Below are positions 47,415 through 61,800 of a stretch of DNA of 64,000 nt, piece after piece. How positions within the stretch are numbered: the first letter of the stretch is position 1; each line of letters starts with the position of its first letter. This stretch comes from Mytilus trossulus. Its lineage: Eukaryota > Mollusca > Bivalvia > Mytilida > Mytilidae. The notes beneath the pieces were generated by a model. It had not been told where the DNA came from and did no database searches. It saw only the letters and a list, made by a program, of their open reading frames with translations. Both the position numbers and the translations under genes were made by a program. Location: assembly GCF_036588685.1 (NCBI RefSeq), contig NC_086378.1, positions 74,293,127 to 74,357,126 on the forward strand, in the 5' to 3' direction.

Positions 47415-48382
47415 ATTATATCCCCGAGGAACCAGTAATGACGCACCTAACGTTGTGTTTGTCTCTACATTTAATCTACCATTTAAAAGAATTAGAAAAA
47501 CGGAACAGAATGAAAGATTGATCACTTGTTAAAATATTTCAATCATTAAACAGTTTATTTTTTGAAACAGTAATAGCAATAAAAATCATGTTTGCTAACA
47601 TTACAAACGGACTGTCAACCTTATGATGGGTACCAGTAATGACGCACTGTAGACAAACCAGTAAAAACCACTTGCACGTACCTGATGTTCGAAAAAAATG
47701 TTTCAATCCAGATAATTTAAAGTTAACACTTTTCAAAAAAATCAATTTTATTAAAAATTTTTGACATTTACAGTCACTTTTATGATCATGTTGATAGCAA
47801 CACAATTTTTTACATTAATTTAATTGTTAGTTGTATTTTATTTCAAATTTTAAATTAAATTGTTCAAAATTTATCAAAGTGACATATATATTCCAAATAC
47901 TTGAAAATATGAAGTAATTGCATTCATAAAACAACATTGACAATAATACATTTATCAATGTATACTTCATACAATGAATGAAAAAAATCGATAAACCATA
48001 GAAAATCATATAAGCGATGATCACTTGTTCTACAGTGATTCCCGCTTAAATGTAAAACCATGTCGCATGACAGTCACATGATTTGAAAAACACAAACTGG
48101 GGAAGCATGCGCATACATACTTTTGACAATCAAAGTGGATTTAGGACTGATAATCATTTGGGGAAGGGTAGACTGTTTTTGACCTTAATAAAATGGCGGA
48201 AATTGCACTATCTTTAATAATTCAAGCAATAATAACATATCTGGACAGAGTTTTAGGCATCTATTTTGTAGTCATACGATCTTCACCATCATGTTATGAA
48301 TAGTAATTATCAATGACGTCACGGCTTTTGTTTAGTCATATAAAACCCAAAACTAAATTGGTGCGTCATTTCTGGTCCGCGT
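47415..48382. mobile_element. Possible TIR element (ACCAGTAATGACGCACC ends)
   Basis: GAGGAACCAGTAATGACGCA at 47415 is mirrored by TTGGTGCGTCATTTCTGGTC at 48358; another ACCAGTAATGACGCAC lies inside at 47630. Target duplications were not found, so boundaries are tentative. Confidence 0.35.
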
Positions 48383-48415
48383 CAAAACAGGTACCAAGAC
48401 GATACATGATTTTAC

Positions 48416-48644
48416 TTAAGGTTCATGTTTTGTCACCTTCTGGAGGAATGAAAAAAAGTGCACGGCAAAATCCTGGGAAGTTTTTATTTTCTAAAACATA
48501 AAACATACTTAAAATTCATTTATCTATCATGTCTATGCATGAAATTTGTTACACATGCGCAGGTTTGTCTGTACTCAGAGTAGAATGGTAGATTTTGAGG
48601 TGAAAATACGGCCATTTTAGCCATAGGGTCCACATGAACCTTAA
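48416..48644. mobile_element. Short TTAA-flanked MITE
   Basis: TTAA (48416-48419) then GGTTCATGTTTTG; CCACATGAACC then TTAA (48641-48644). The body is 221 bp and non-coding. Ends differ from the 23.1-kb TTAA element, so it is a second family. Confidence 0.55.
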
Positions 48645-49262
48645 AATTTGTCAATATTCCAAGTTCTGATTTTCAGAATCAGATCCAACATCATTACATT
48701 GCTGTGTACCATCTTCGCTATGCCAAACTATGACTGCTGATCGCACACGCAGAAATGACATGATATCTTTGTTACATGTTGTTGACTTTTCTCAATGGCT
48801 ATATTGTGGTTTAATCAGCCTCCAATCTATTGCAGCCAATCGATGCATGAAAAGTATTTTTTTTTTGTCAAACTGAATATTGTTTTTTTTATATGATTAC
48901 CATGTATAGTAATTGTCACTAATATACAACAAATAATCTCTGTGATAGTGATAAACATTCTTGTTTTTATGGGAAAAAACTTAAATGTTTTATATTGAGC
49001 AGGTTGGGAAAAAAGTTTACCCTCTACATCATGTATATAATAATATGGTGATTATACGGTGCAGTCTGGCGCACTTAAGACTTATGACTTCACTTCATTC
49101 AACTAATAAAACCAATAATTGGATAATATTGTGTGAATACATTCATAACATACTTTTATTTCATAAAATTATCAGTTTGTAGGGTTTCACTTTGCCGTTA
49201 TTATTTTAATCTGGAACTTATCAATTTTATTCTTTTTTTATCCCTTCGGAATGCTAAAACAA

Positions 49263-49423
49263 TACCAAGAACAATTTTATTGGGGAAAGATGGCTTCAAG
49301 CTGTCAACCCCCAATGGTGTTGACCAGAGTGACATCCCCTCACATCATTCATTTTGTTTTTATAGTGTGGAAAACCCCCCAACAAATCTTACAGAGATTG
49401 ATGAGAAGGAGACACACAAATGA
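49263..49423 (+). CDS. Unexplained open segment upstream of VPS35
   Basis: The frame ending at TGA 49421-49423 reads IPRTILLGKDGFKLSTPNGV then DQSDIPSHHSFCFYSVENPP and TNLTEIDEKETHK. This composition is protein-like and unlike the AT-rich chance frames around it. It could be the last exon of an upstream gene or a decayed element ORF. No clear acceptor or start is seen and no family is recognised. Confidence 0.25.
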
Positions 49424-49732
49424 ATAGATTGACTTTAAACACTTTTTACTCATTTCTCTTCTGTTTCTCGTAAAATTATCTAATGTTGTGTTCTCCTTTA
49501 CACTATTTACGTTTTTTTTACAATCTGGACTAGTAAGCAACCGATACCAGAAACACTGGAAGTAACTTGCATGAGAGGAACTATTATGGGTTTTGTGCAC
49601 AAGATGCACCTGATATTGGTTATCAGCCTGGGTGGGAAATTATGGCTTGTGTACTTTCGCTCATTACACATATGCAAAAGCTATCATATCATTGCTAAGA
49701 ACTTGTGACTAAGACAGTATATTCTTTTGTAG

Positions 49733-49831
49733 CCAACCCAACAGTTATCACCCCAAGAGGAACAAGAGAAGTTGTTGGAAGAAGCTGTTAACATTGTAAA
49801 GAATCAGTCATTTCAGATGAAAAGGTGTCTG
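49733..49831 (+). CDS. VPS35: VPS35 exon 2 (first readable coding exon)
   Basis: [20 protein letters not shown] then [13 protein letters not shown]. The acceptor TTTTGTAG is followed at once by the Pro codon that is residue 2 in other animals; the in-frame triplet before it is TAG, so the Met must come from an upstream exon. Confidence 0.95.
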
Positions 49832-52800
49832 GTGTGTACATGTTTAGTATATGTATTTTTTTTATGCCAATTCAATATGATATGTAAAGGTAGGTTTGAT
49901 CAGAAGACATTAGATGTCAATTCCACTACCATGCATGACTACATGTACAACTCAGTTACTGTATTGGTCCTAACAATATTGTTTGACTATTTGTGGAACA
50001 CAGTTATAATACATGTATCATTAATTTTTGTATTCTTTATCTTTTAGGCTATTTTTCTGCATTCTTTATACTTTTTGTCAATCATTTACTATTCTGTAAA
50101 CCCAAAGTCACTGCCTAACCTATGAGGTTCAAGGTATTACAAATCATTTCATAACTTAACCATATTTACCATTTCAGACCTATCAGCCAAACAGTATCTA
50201 AATCTGAGTATTTTTTAAACATTGAATTATTGTTTTTTTCAATGAACAAAAAGTGAAGGTACATTTCCTGGTTCAAGCTCCTCACCAATGATTATGACAA
50301 AATCAACGTTTGAATATTTAACACAAAAATAAAAAAATGTATTCTTACTTATTTCATATTGAATTGGATTGTAATTTTTTTTTATGTTTACATGTTACTG
50401 ATTTGCCAAAGTATGTTTACAAATCTTTAGAAAATGTGTGCTTTAATAAGTTCTTGAATTACCTATACATACGTTTTCCAAAGAAGTTCTTATCTCAGTC
50501 ACATGTACAGATAATGATGAAACACAGTATACATTCCTTATCCTCAACTACAGGTATGTGTTTTTATCAATTTAAATTGCATTATTGTTCTTTCAGGACA
50601 AAGGAAAATTAATGGATGGTTTAAAACATGCATCAACTATGTTAGGAGAACTTAGAACTTCTATGCTGACACCAAAAAACTACTATGAATTGTGTATCCT
50701 TTAGTTCTAATATATACTTTGTATGAATATGAGGATTGGTGGGTAAATGACCAATGACCAGATATTTTACAAAAAGAGGGACGAAAGATACCAAAGGAAC
50801 AGTCAAACTTATAAATCTAAAACAAACTGACAATGCCATGGCTAAAAATGAAAAAGACAAACAGACAAACAATAGTACACATGACACACCATAGAAAACT
50901 AAAGAATAAACAACACAAACTCCACCAAAAACTAGGGGTGATCTCAGGAAGGAACTTTTGAAACAGCATAATCCACTTAAGTAGCCTTTTCAATAGTCGT
51001 CTGGCGCGAAAAGGACGATAACTCAATTTTAAAATCTCTTATTTTTGGAGACGGTCAATTTCCGGAATTGCATGCTTTATCATCACGATTTTTTTCTCTG
51101 GCCGTCTACGACAGAACTATTGCTGCATTCTTTGACAACAAGGTATATTTAACAAGACAATATTATCAATGTATTATCGTGATATCAATTTATGTTAGGA
51201 ATGTTAGATACCTGAGTTAATTATACTTTTGGCAAGGAAAATTCGACACTTCCCCTTTAAACATGATTTTGTAAAATATCCCTATCGGCATCTCCGGGCG
51301 GCAAACCATATCAATTTCCTGATGATCTTTACAACAGCATTCTGATTTTGATAAATTGCTACATATCACCGGGGTTTTTAAATCAATGTTTGTTTACATT
51401 ATCAACAAATGTGAGTAACATTCTAGGTCGAGTTGTCGTTCGTTGTGTATAGTTTGTTCCAATTGTTATTTCCTTTGTTTAAAAATAGAAACTGCGTGTT
51501 TCTATATTTAATGATTTACATGACACTATTCCGTACATATTTGTTAAATTGAATAGATGTTGTTGTTTTGAATTCATTGTGAAAGATAGTTATTTATGTT
51601 TTAAATATTAATATTTGCATCGTTGCTTATTATTTATAACCTTGGTTGAAAGACTTAATCATTTTATATAAGTTGTTTGGAAATATATTGTTGATTTAAG
51701 GGTGGTAAAACTTCCATTTGTGGTTGATTGTAAGCACTCAATGGCGCTATACAGGGCTGCCTAGGCTGAAGCTGTCTATGATAATCGACGACTTGAAATG
51801 ATTGTCTGTGGACAGATGTTCAGTCCGACCATGGGAAGCTGTCCTCTGCTGGATGCTTCAACCTTGTTTAAATTATTGGAGTCATTCAGTATTGAATTAA
51901 TATCTGTTTAAAATTAGACTATAGTTGATGAGCTACCTCCTCGTGTAACAAGAGTTATCTCTCCTGGGATTTAAACACAGTGAGAATGAGATTGAATTGT
52001 CTCCCTTTGATAACAGCCAGCACCAAAGCACGATTATTTGTTTGGTAATTATTTATTGATTAACAATATTTAGATAAAGGAAAAGGATAATACTTTCAAT
52101 TTTGAGGTCTCACAAAGGTTTTTTCACCTTTTATCCTCATTATACATTAAAAACCCAAATTTAGATGAAAAGGCTAACTTAAGAAACGCTTAAAATCATA
52201 AGCTGCTTAATATAAAAAACTATTTTTTGATTATTCTTGAGCATTAAGCAGTTTAAAAAAATTCTAAAATAATTTATGCATAGCATTTTATATTTGTTGA
52301 AAGATATAACTATGAAGATCATGGAGATATATCTGTAATTAAGAAATTGAGAGAAAAAAAAAAGAACTCAAAGATTTACAATATCAATTTGTTTTCATGA
52401 GTTATCCTTCCCTAACAAACCTTAGATATGGCCATTTCGGATGAACTGAGACACTTAGAACTTTATTTAGTGGATGAATTTCAAAAGGGAAGAAAAGTGG
52501 CAGATTTATATGAATTGGTGCAGTATGCTGGAAATATTGTTCCCAGATTGTAAGTAAAAATTCCACCTATTTTGAATTGGAAAACTAGATTTTTTCATCC
52601 TTTTGTTACAAAACAAAGTACTACTTTCATCCTTTTGTTACAAAACAGAGTACTACATATGTACTAATAAAATAAAGCTTATAGCAATCTTTTTTAACTT
52701 CTGTTTTTTTTTTAGATTAGCCTTTGCAGTTTTTTTTCCTTAGAAATTTTTTGAAGGATGGGGAATTGACTGAATGTGGTCATGAATTTTTAATGATGGG

Positions 52801-55800
52801 GGTAAATAAATCAATTTGGACTTAACCATGCTGCAATATTCTAGAGAATCACTGTATTGTAGTGATTGAAATCTGTCTGTTTGTTATTTGGCGTGGAGAG
52901 TACAAAAATGGAGTATGAAGGACTCTGGGTAATTTTGTAACCAAAAATAGAAATAACATTGGTACAATATCCAGCTAACAAATCACAAAGTGCTAGTGTA
53001 CTCATTTGATTTAATACCTACAATGCTTCAGAATCTGACATGGAAATTGTTAAAGACCCAATGGCCATGTTAGATAAAAGAAATTAAAACTGATTACCGG
53101 TAAGTAGAAATATAACCGAGAACTAGTCTGATGACTTTTTTGATTCATTTTCAGATATTTGTTAATAACAGTTGGAGTTGTATACATTAAATCCAATGAA
53201 TTATCAAGAAAAGACATTTTAAAAGATCTGGTTGAAATGTGTCGTGGTGTGCAACACCCTCTAAGAGGCCTCTTTCTCAGAAATTATTTATTACAGTGCA
53301 CAAAAAATGTCTTACCTGATGTTGAGGAAGAATCAGCAGGGTAAGTTAAAAGTATCCATCTTGTATTATTGGTCCATCTATACGTACCGTAATTTAAGAA
53401 ATTATTGCTTTATACAAAAAGTTTTTATTATTAAGGAAAAAGATGTGACAGGGTTATATGTAATGGCAATAATTTAAAGGCATATTTTGAAATTTGATAT
53501 TTAATTTAAACAGGATTTTTCTCAATATCTCAATTATCAAAATAGCATTTCAGTCTGAAATGACATAATGCATGTAATAATTTCTGAATTTACAGTACAT
53601 ATTGTTGCGGCTAAATACTGTAAATGATGTTGTATTGTCTTATACATTCAAAGGGTATGGTGAAACATTATCATATTTATTTGATAGAAATAAGAAGATG
53701 TGGTATGATTGCTAACTAGACAACTCTCCTCGAGATCAAATGACTTAAAGCTAAGCAAGTATAGGTCACTGTAGGGCCTTCAACATTTAAAAAACAAAAA
53801 ATATAGCATATATATAGTAAGCTAAAATATAGCATATATATAGTAAGCTAGTAAAGGTCCAGACAGAACAAAATATTAAACACTTCAATCTACAAAACAA
53901 CATCCTGACTTATGAACAAAAACAATGAATAAACAAAAATGTGATAGACAGCTACCAATGACAACCACTGAATAACAGGCTTTAGACTAGGGACAGACAC
54001 AAACTATAATGGGCTTAAATATGTTATATGTCAGTGAATGGTAGTATGTATAGCAACTGTTAGACAATTATTTATCTTTGAACTACCATCACATATGAAA
54101 TATGTAGTAGTTTGAGATAAATATGAAAAGTTTACCACACTATGTGTTCTTAATACAAAAAAATGTGCATTCCATTCTCAATTTTATTCAGTTAACATTT
54201 TATAAATAACACATAGCTGAGAGGGTGATAGAGCAGATTGGTACCCCAAGAAAACATTGTCAACCACAGGGAAGCCAAGGTTGACAATGCCTTTTCGAGG
54301 GGTTCCAATCTGCTCTATCACCCTCTCAGCTATGTGTTATTTAATTTATTATACTGAATGTCCTATCACTATTGGCTTTTACAGATTACTTTTATTTTTA
54401 AAGTATTTTCTATGAGGTCACATTCATAACAACGTTACGGGCATTAGAAAAAGAAAAAAAAAAGTCAAGCAAGATGTTTTATTTTATTTATTTTAACTGT
54501 CGATAATTAAAATTTAAGCCAAAATGTAGAACTTAAGCATTGTGTTTAATTCCTTGATGTAAATTCAATTCATTGTTCTTTGAATTATCGATTTCTGATT
54601 GGTCTAGACGAGAGGGTAACATTAAAAAAAATTGTCACCCGCTCAGCCATGTCATAGAGTAAATTGACACCTCGTCTTAGCCAATCAAAAAATGGCATTT
54701 TAATGTGAAGTATAATAATATGATTTAGTATTTATTTCTTGTGTTGCATTTTGTCTGTAATTTTTTTTTAAATTCTCTTTTTAACAGAAAAGATAATGAA
54801 ACAGGTACAGTTATGGATTCTATAGACTTCATATTGCTGAATTTCTCTGAGATGAACAAACTTTGGGTCCGTATGCAACATCAAGGTCATTCAAGGGACA
54901 AGGTCAAAAGAGAACAAGAAAGACGTGAGCTTAGAATCTTAGTAGGAACAAACTTGGTCAGACTTAGTCAACTTGAGTGCATTGATATGGATAAATACAA
55001 AAAGGTTGGTATATTTGATTATAAAAGAAAATATTTAGAGTGAACTTTTTGAAGTAGATACAGAAAGATGAGGTATGATTGCCAATGAGACAACTCTCCA
55101 TCCAAATAACAATGTATAAAAGTAAACCATTATAGGTCAAGGTACGGCCTTCAACACGGAGACTTGGCTTACAACGAACAGCAAGCTATAAAGGACCCCA
55201 AAAATTACTAGTGTAAAACCATTCAAACAGGAAAATCAATGGTCTAGTCTATATAAAAACGAAATGAGAAACATGTATGAACTACATAAACAGACGACAA
55301 CTACTGTACATTTCAAGTAGCAATTGAATAGATACATAATTAAATATCAGCATGGTAAAACTGAAAAATGCTGTTATATTGGCATGATAAAGTGACAAAA
55401 ATTAGTTGATAGTATTTGTATTATGAAAATTGAGAATGGTTGGGTTTTTTTATTCTGATTTTCCGAAACTTCAAGTCATATTATGATGTTGTCTTGTCCA
55501 TGTTTTGAATTGATTTGTTTTTCATTTTAAGGTTGTATTACCTGGTGTATTAGAACAAGCTGTGAGCTGTAGAGATCCAATAGCCCAGGAATATCTTATG
55601 GAATGTATTATACAGGTAATCTCATCTACAATTCTAATGGTTTGCATTTCTAGGTTAATGGTCTTGTCGAAATGAAATGACCTAGAGTACTAATGATCAG
55701 CATTTATAAGTGCATCCATCTATCAAATGTATATAAATAGAAGATAAAATCCAGTAAATTTAGATTAGTTTGTTTTTTCGAACAACTACGGTGAAGGGAA

Positions 55801-58800
55801 AAAATATGTTCTTGAGTTAATTCCAATTTTTCTTTCTGTTTTTGCTAAGACAAGCTAGTATTTGTTCTTCAGTTTACCCCCATCTTTTGATTCACATTAT
55901 TCTTAATAATACTGGACAGCTAATGGATACAATGTTGAACTGCTGCAAGGAAATTATTGACTATTAATTGATTTAAAGAACTTTTACAATGTACAAGAAA
56001 AACAGATGGTTCTTTTAATAGTTCAATCTAGTTGGAATAAACTAGATTTTTGACTTCTCTATTTATTTATATCTTTATATTTTTATTAGGTATTTCCAGA
56101 TGACTTCCACCTACAGACCTTAAATTCATTCTTACGAGCATGTGCAGAATTACACGAAAGTGTCAACGTGAAAAATATCATTATATCTCTTATTGACAGG
56201 TAAGTGTGAAGTTGACTGAATTAAAAGGATTCATTATCCTGGCCTTTTTGTTAGTACATTTTCTGTGGGTTTCATTGTATATTATAGATTATCAATAATT
56301 ATTATTCATACCAAGACTGTTATTACATGACTTGTAACAAATGGAGATGACCTATAATACCCTATAATGGTTTACTTTTTATACCCCTGCTTTAAAAAAG
56401 GGGGGTATACTGTTTTACCTCTGTCTGTCCTTCCGTCAGTCAGTCCGTCCGTCCCATGAATATTTTTCGTCGCATTTTTCTCAGGAACTACAATACAAGG
56501 ATTTCTGAAATTTGGTTTCAGGGTTTATCTAATAGATATAGGAAGATGTAAGTCAGCTATACTGTGTGATGCGTTTTCAGATTGATCACTTGACAACCTC
56601 CTGTTTACCGAACACTTGTATGATTTTACACATGATAGCCAAGTTGAAAATTTTCGTCACATTTTTCTCAGGAACTACAATACAAGGATTTCTGAAATTT
56701 GGTTTCAGGATTAATAAATGTCAGCTATACCGTGTGATGTGTTTTCAGATACATCACTCGACAACTTCCTGTTTACCGAACACTTGCATATTTTTACACT
56801 ATTAATATTATCCACTTGCGGCGGGGGTATCATCAGTGAGCAGTAGCTCACAGTTTCACTTGTTTTAAATTGTTTTTTTAAATGGAGAGTTGTCTCATTG
56901 GCATCACACCACATCTTCCTATATCTATGATACTAGATTGACAATCAAAGATCATATGTGCGAGAAGGAAGGCATCACCGTCCATGACTAAGACAGAAAA
57001 AGACACAAAGAAAAAGTTGAGAAAATTTATGAATGAATAGCACAAACACCACCCAACCCTCAGGCTTAATCAAGTGCTGTGTAAATACAGAATCTTAAAA
57101 GCACCTCTTAAAAATGTCCTAAACGAAAACTAAGTTGGTAATTGAAAAACTTATTTTTTGTAACATTAATGATATATATATCCCTTCTATAAAGCATTTC
57201 TGTGTGAATGTTTATTATGATATATTTGATTAATATTACATATATATTGAATTTATTTTTATTTCAGTATAAATATTTTCATATTTCTTAACGACAGCAT
57301 TGTTTATTTTATGTATTTGACAGGTTAGCACAGTTTGCACAGAATGAGGAAGGAACTGGTATTCCCCCAGAAATACAATTGTTTGATATATTTTCTCAAC
57401 AGATTGCACAAGTTATACAGGTTTGTTTGATCATTTTAATAGTACAGTAGTAAGTTAATAAATCCAGAATATGGCTGTTCATTACTTATATTTATTTTGA
57501 CACATATTTAAATTACCTGGGCCGCGTTCAATATGGTAACTGCTACGTGGTGCTACGTAGATTTTGAATATTGAACATGTAGCTTTAGACTAGCTGCTAC
57601 ATATATATTGATAGCAGCTTGGTAGCTGCTACATAGCTGCTACGATATTGAACTCAACCCAGGTCTTATCAAAAAGTATGAGTAAAAGGAAATGTGGGGG
57701 TATAATTTATTGAGATAGCAAGTTGCCAACACAAACAGATCTAGGTCAATATACCTACTGTCTTCTATAATTATTTGATGTCATTATAATTTATCACCAT
57801 GTAAGTTGTTTATACTGTAAACAAACTTATAAAGTGAGCAATTTATAGAAAAAAATCTAGCATGATATAAATGATCGCAAATACATAAATATTGAATTTT
57901 CTTTTCTTAAAACATTTACAAAGTCACAAAATTTCAGTAAAAGATAAATGGGAAATGGGATAGGAAATATGGTGATTATGGACATTATGTATTGAATTGT
58001 TTTATTTATTATTAACTATAGATAAAGTTATTTGACCGAATCTACATTTTATTTACAAAAATTATGAATTCTTTTTTATTGTTATTTTAGAATAGACCTG
58101 ATATGCCACCAGAAGATATTGTGTCTTTACAAGTAGCTCTGATCAACTTAGCTCTGAAGTGTTACCCTGATAAAGTGGAATATGTAGATAAAGTCTTAGA
58201 AACTACAGAGGAAATATTTAACAGATTAAATCTTGATCAGTAAGTTTAGATTGATAATCTGTTGAAAATATGTTTATAGATAGACTTAAGACCCAAACAG
58301 TATATCCAAAAAGGGACTGTTCAAATCAAAATTGAGATGAATACTAATATGGTGATCATAATCATTAGTTTGTCCATAAACAATTATATTTTTTATGCCC
58401 CATTTTATATGGGCATTATTTTTTCTAGTCTGTGGGTCCAATCATTCGTCCTTCTGTCTATCCGTTTGTCTAGCTTCAGGTTAAGTTTTTGGTCGAGGTA
58501 GTTTTTAATGAATTTTAAGTCTTATCAACTTGAAACTTATTCTGGTCTCTTATATTATTATATAATCTTTTCAACTTTAAAGCCAAATTAGAGTTTTGAC
58601 CCCAAATTCACGGTCCACTGCCGAGGCGGCTTGGACTTTAAAATTGATAATTTAACTATCCCGATTGGATAAATCCGATAATCCACTGGTATCAATGTAA
58701 GAATCTATATATAACAGTACAATTTTCAGTATATAAGGCTGTACATATTGTTGACTTATAAGATTAACTGCTTATTTTATTACTTAGTTTAGAGCATGGT

Positions 58801-61800
58801 AGTCCTGTATCTAAGGAGTTAATCAGACTGATGAAGATTCCAGTGGATACCTATAACAATATACTAACAGTTTTACAGCTACAACATTTTGGACCAATGT
58901 TTGAGTACTTTGACTACCAGAGCAGGAAGATCATGAGTTGTTACATTATAAATAATGCTTTGGAAAATGAAACTCTCATACCAAGCCAAGAACAGGTATA
59001 TTTATATGTAGCTTATACACCCTATATTGTATATGTTTTTTTCTGTTTTTATCCCTCTCCGTGCGAAAAGGGTTCAAAAAGTATATTGGATTAAACGAGC
59101 ATTTCAAACTAATCCTCTTTGACATTTATCATTCAATTATTACTTGGAGGTGTAATTTGAATCTTTGCACGAATAGTAAGAAAACATAGTTGAATGAAGA
59201 CATATAAGAAAAATTAAAATTTGGTCAGTATTTTGTGTACAGTAACAGTAAAATGTATTATAGTTACATCTTTATTTATTTGTATATTTTTAATAATTCA
59301 CGCAAATAAAGATTTGAATTGAAAACCAAGGAGAAGGTTGGGTTTAAATTGGACTTATATATGAACCGGGATTTGTTATTTTCTAGTGATTTATGTGTTT
59401 CGAACAGCGATATACTACTGTTGCCTTTACATATGAACATTATTTGTGAAAACAGTAAATTAAGATAAAACGATTTCATTTTCATGATTTGAATGTGCAA
59501 AGAATGATTTTTATGTGTACATGAATTGACATAACTCTTATCAAGAAAGCAAATTTTATTCCTTATTTTTGATAGGTTGATTCAATCTTAGGAATTGTAA
59601 GTGTTCTAGTCCAGGACCAATCAGATCAACCAGAGGAAGCAGATGACCCAGAAGATTTTGCTGAAGAACAGGGAATCATGGGCAGATTTATTCACTTGTT
59701 AGAAGCAGAAGATCTGAATCAGCAATATCTAGTAAGAATTGCTTGTAGTCAAAATTTCACAGAGTGGAGAAATGTTTCCATTCAGTACATATTAATATAC
59801 TATATTTATAGACTCAATTTCTCTCTGGAAAAAAAATTGAGAGTTATCTGGCCTTCACATAAGATAATTTTACATTAATTTTATTCTATGACACTTAAAA
59901 TTCCACTGTGTTTTCTTATAAGTTTTTGTTGCATTTTATCATACACTAAAGAAATGCATTAATTCTAAATAGAAACCTTCCCAAAAAAAGTCTTTCAAAA
60001 TTGGTACAAATCACTTTGAAGCCATAGTAGTCTAACATAGCTTTCTTAACTTTTTTATTTGCAGATTTTAAATACAGCAAGGAAACATTTTGGTAATGGT
60101 GGAGACAAGAGAATAAAGTTTACATTACCTCCCATAGTATTTTCTGCATACAGACTTTCTACAAAATACAGGGAAATTCAAGAAGAGGTATCTTATGTGT
60201 ATCAACATTATAAATACTGCATCAAAGACAGAAATCCCTTTTCTTGACAAAAATGAAAACACAATAAAATTAGAAAATTTAATTGAATGGTGTAAAAAAA
60301 ATTTGGGGGGATTACAAAAGGGAACTCAACTTCATTTTAAAAAATATATAACCAAGATAAAAATGTTTATTGAATTTACTCTTTAGCCATGCCACTTTAT
60401 ATATAAGTTGAGCATGACAAAGTAGTATTCAAAAAACCCACAGCCAAAAAAATCAAATACTTGCTTAAAATATTCAACAACTATGTTATTTTGAATGAAG
60501 TAATTCAAAATTTTGTTTCAAACAAACTGTTCAGATATATTATATTACATGTACAATGCTTCTTGTGTGTAATTTATTTTAAATTGAAGATGTATTTACC
60601 TTTTGGGTCTATTTCTGATATAAGAAATTTCAGTATGTATACATTATTTAGTGGATTGATTTATCTTTTCATTATGATTTTTTAGTAGGAACTTTTTTCT
60701 TTTCAATTTGATTTCAGGATGAAAATTGGGAAAAGAAATGTCAGAAAATATTTTCCTTTTGTCACCAAACCATAGGAGCTCTGATAAAAGCAGAAATGGC
60801 TGAGATTCCATTACGACTTTATTTACAAGGTGCCATGGCAGCTGGACAAGTAGCTTTTGAAAATCATGAAACTGTCGCTTATGAATTTATGTCACAGGTA
60901 AATTAATGATACATAGAAAACCATGAAACTGTCGCTTATTAATCTAGGTCAAGGGTTAATAAATTAAGCCACAAACAATCTTATCTGAAGTCAAGAGTAA
61001 ATCCCATGTAATAATGTTATTTAAAAGTTAAGTTCATATGCCATGATGAAAGCTCTCAACAATATGAATAATATTGACTTCACTAAACTCATACATAGTC
61101 GTATCAAAATTTGGGTTTCTTGAATCAAACTTTAGACCTAGTATAATAATAAAAATTTGTTTACAATTACAATCGGGTAGGTTAAGTGAAAGAAATAGTT
61201 AAGACAAAATTATTAAGTCTTAACAAATATATTTGTTGTTTACATTCCTAAGTAAAATATTATGACAATACAAATTTTTTTGTAGATCTTCTATATTTTG
61301 CTTATGAATTTACAGACATTACTATTTAACATTTCTGATTGCTTTTCAGGCTTTCTCTTTATATGAAGATGAAATAAGTGATAGTAAAGCACAGTTAGCA
61401 GCTATTTCATTAATAATAGGAACTTTAGAACAAATGTCATGTTTTGGTGAGGAGAACCATGAACCACTGCGGACCCAGTGTGCTCTTGCTGCGTCTAAAC
61501 TTCTAAAGAAACCAGACCAATGTAGGGGTGTGTCAACGTGTTCACATTTGTTCTGGTCAGGGGAGTCTGCTGCATCAGAAGGGGAGGTAAGCATTATCAT
61601 ATTAATAAACAAGAGTCCAATTGGACAGAGAGAAAAATTCATTTCAGTCAAATACAAAATTGAACTATTGTACCAGTACACACAAAGAATATTCTTTAAT
61701 CTTAAGGATGTAAACTGTGTAATCTAAACAATATTAAATTATGGACCAAATCTTTAGTTCAAAATTGGATTGGTTCAAACAGGCTTTACTGTTTATACTG

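Noticed and set aside
47539..48024. Minus-strand ORFs of 88 and 65 codons
   Set aside because: Very AT-rich Phe/Ile/Asn text without domains, inside a possible TIR element.
55021..55043. Read-through of VPS35 exon 6 to a stop
   Set aside because: Reading past the donor AAAAAG|GTTGGT gives intron sequence; exon 7 continues the family alignment in phase.
61346..61681. Minus-strand ORF of 111 codons
   Set aside because: It is antisense to VPS35 exon 15, whose plus-strand reading is unambiguous.
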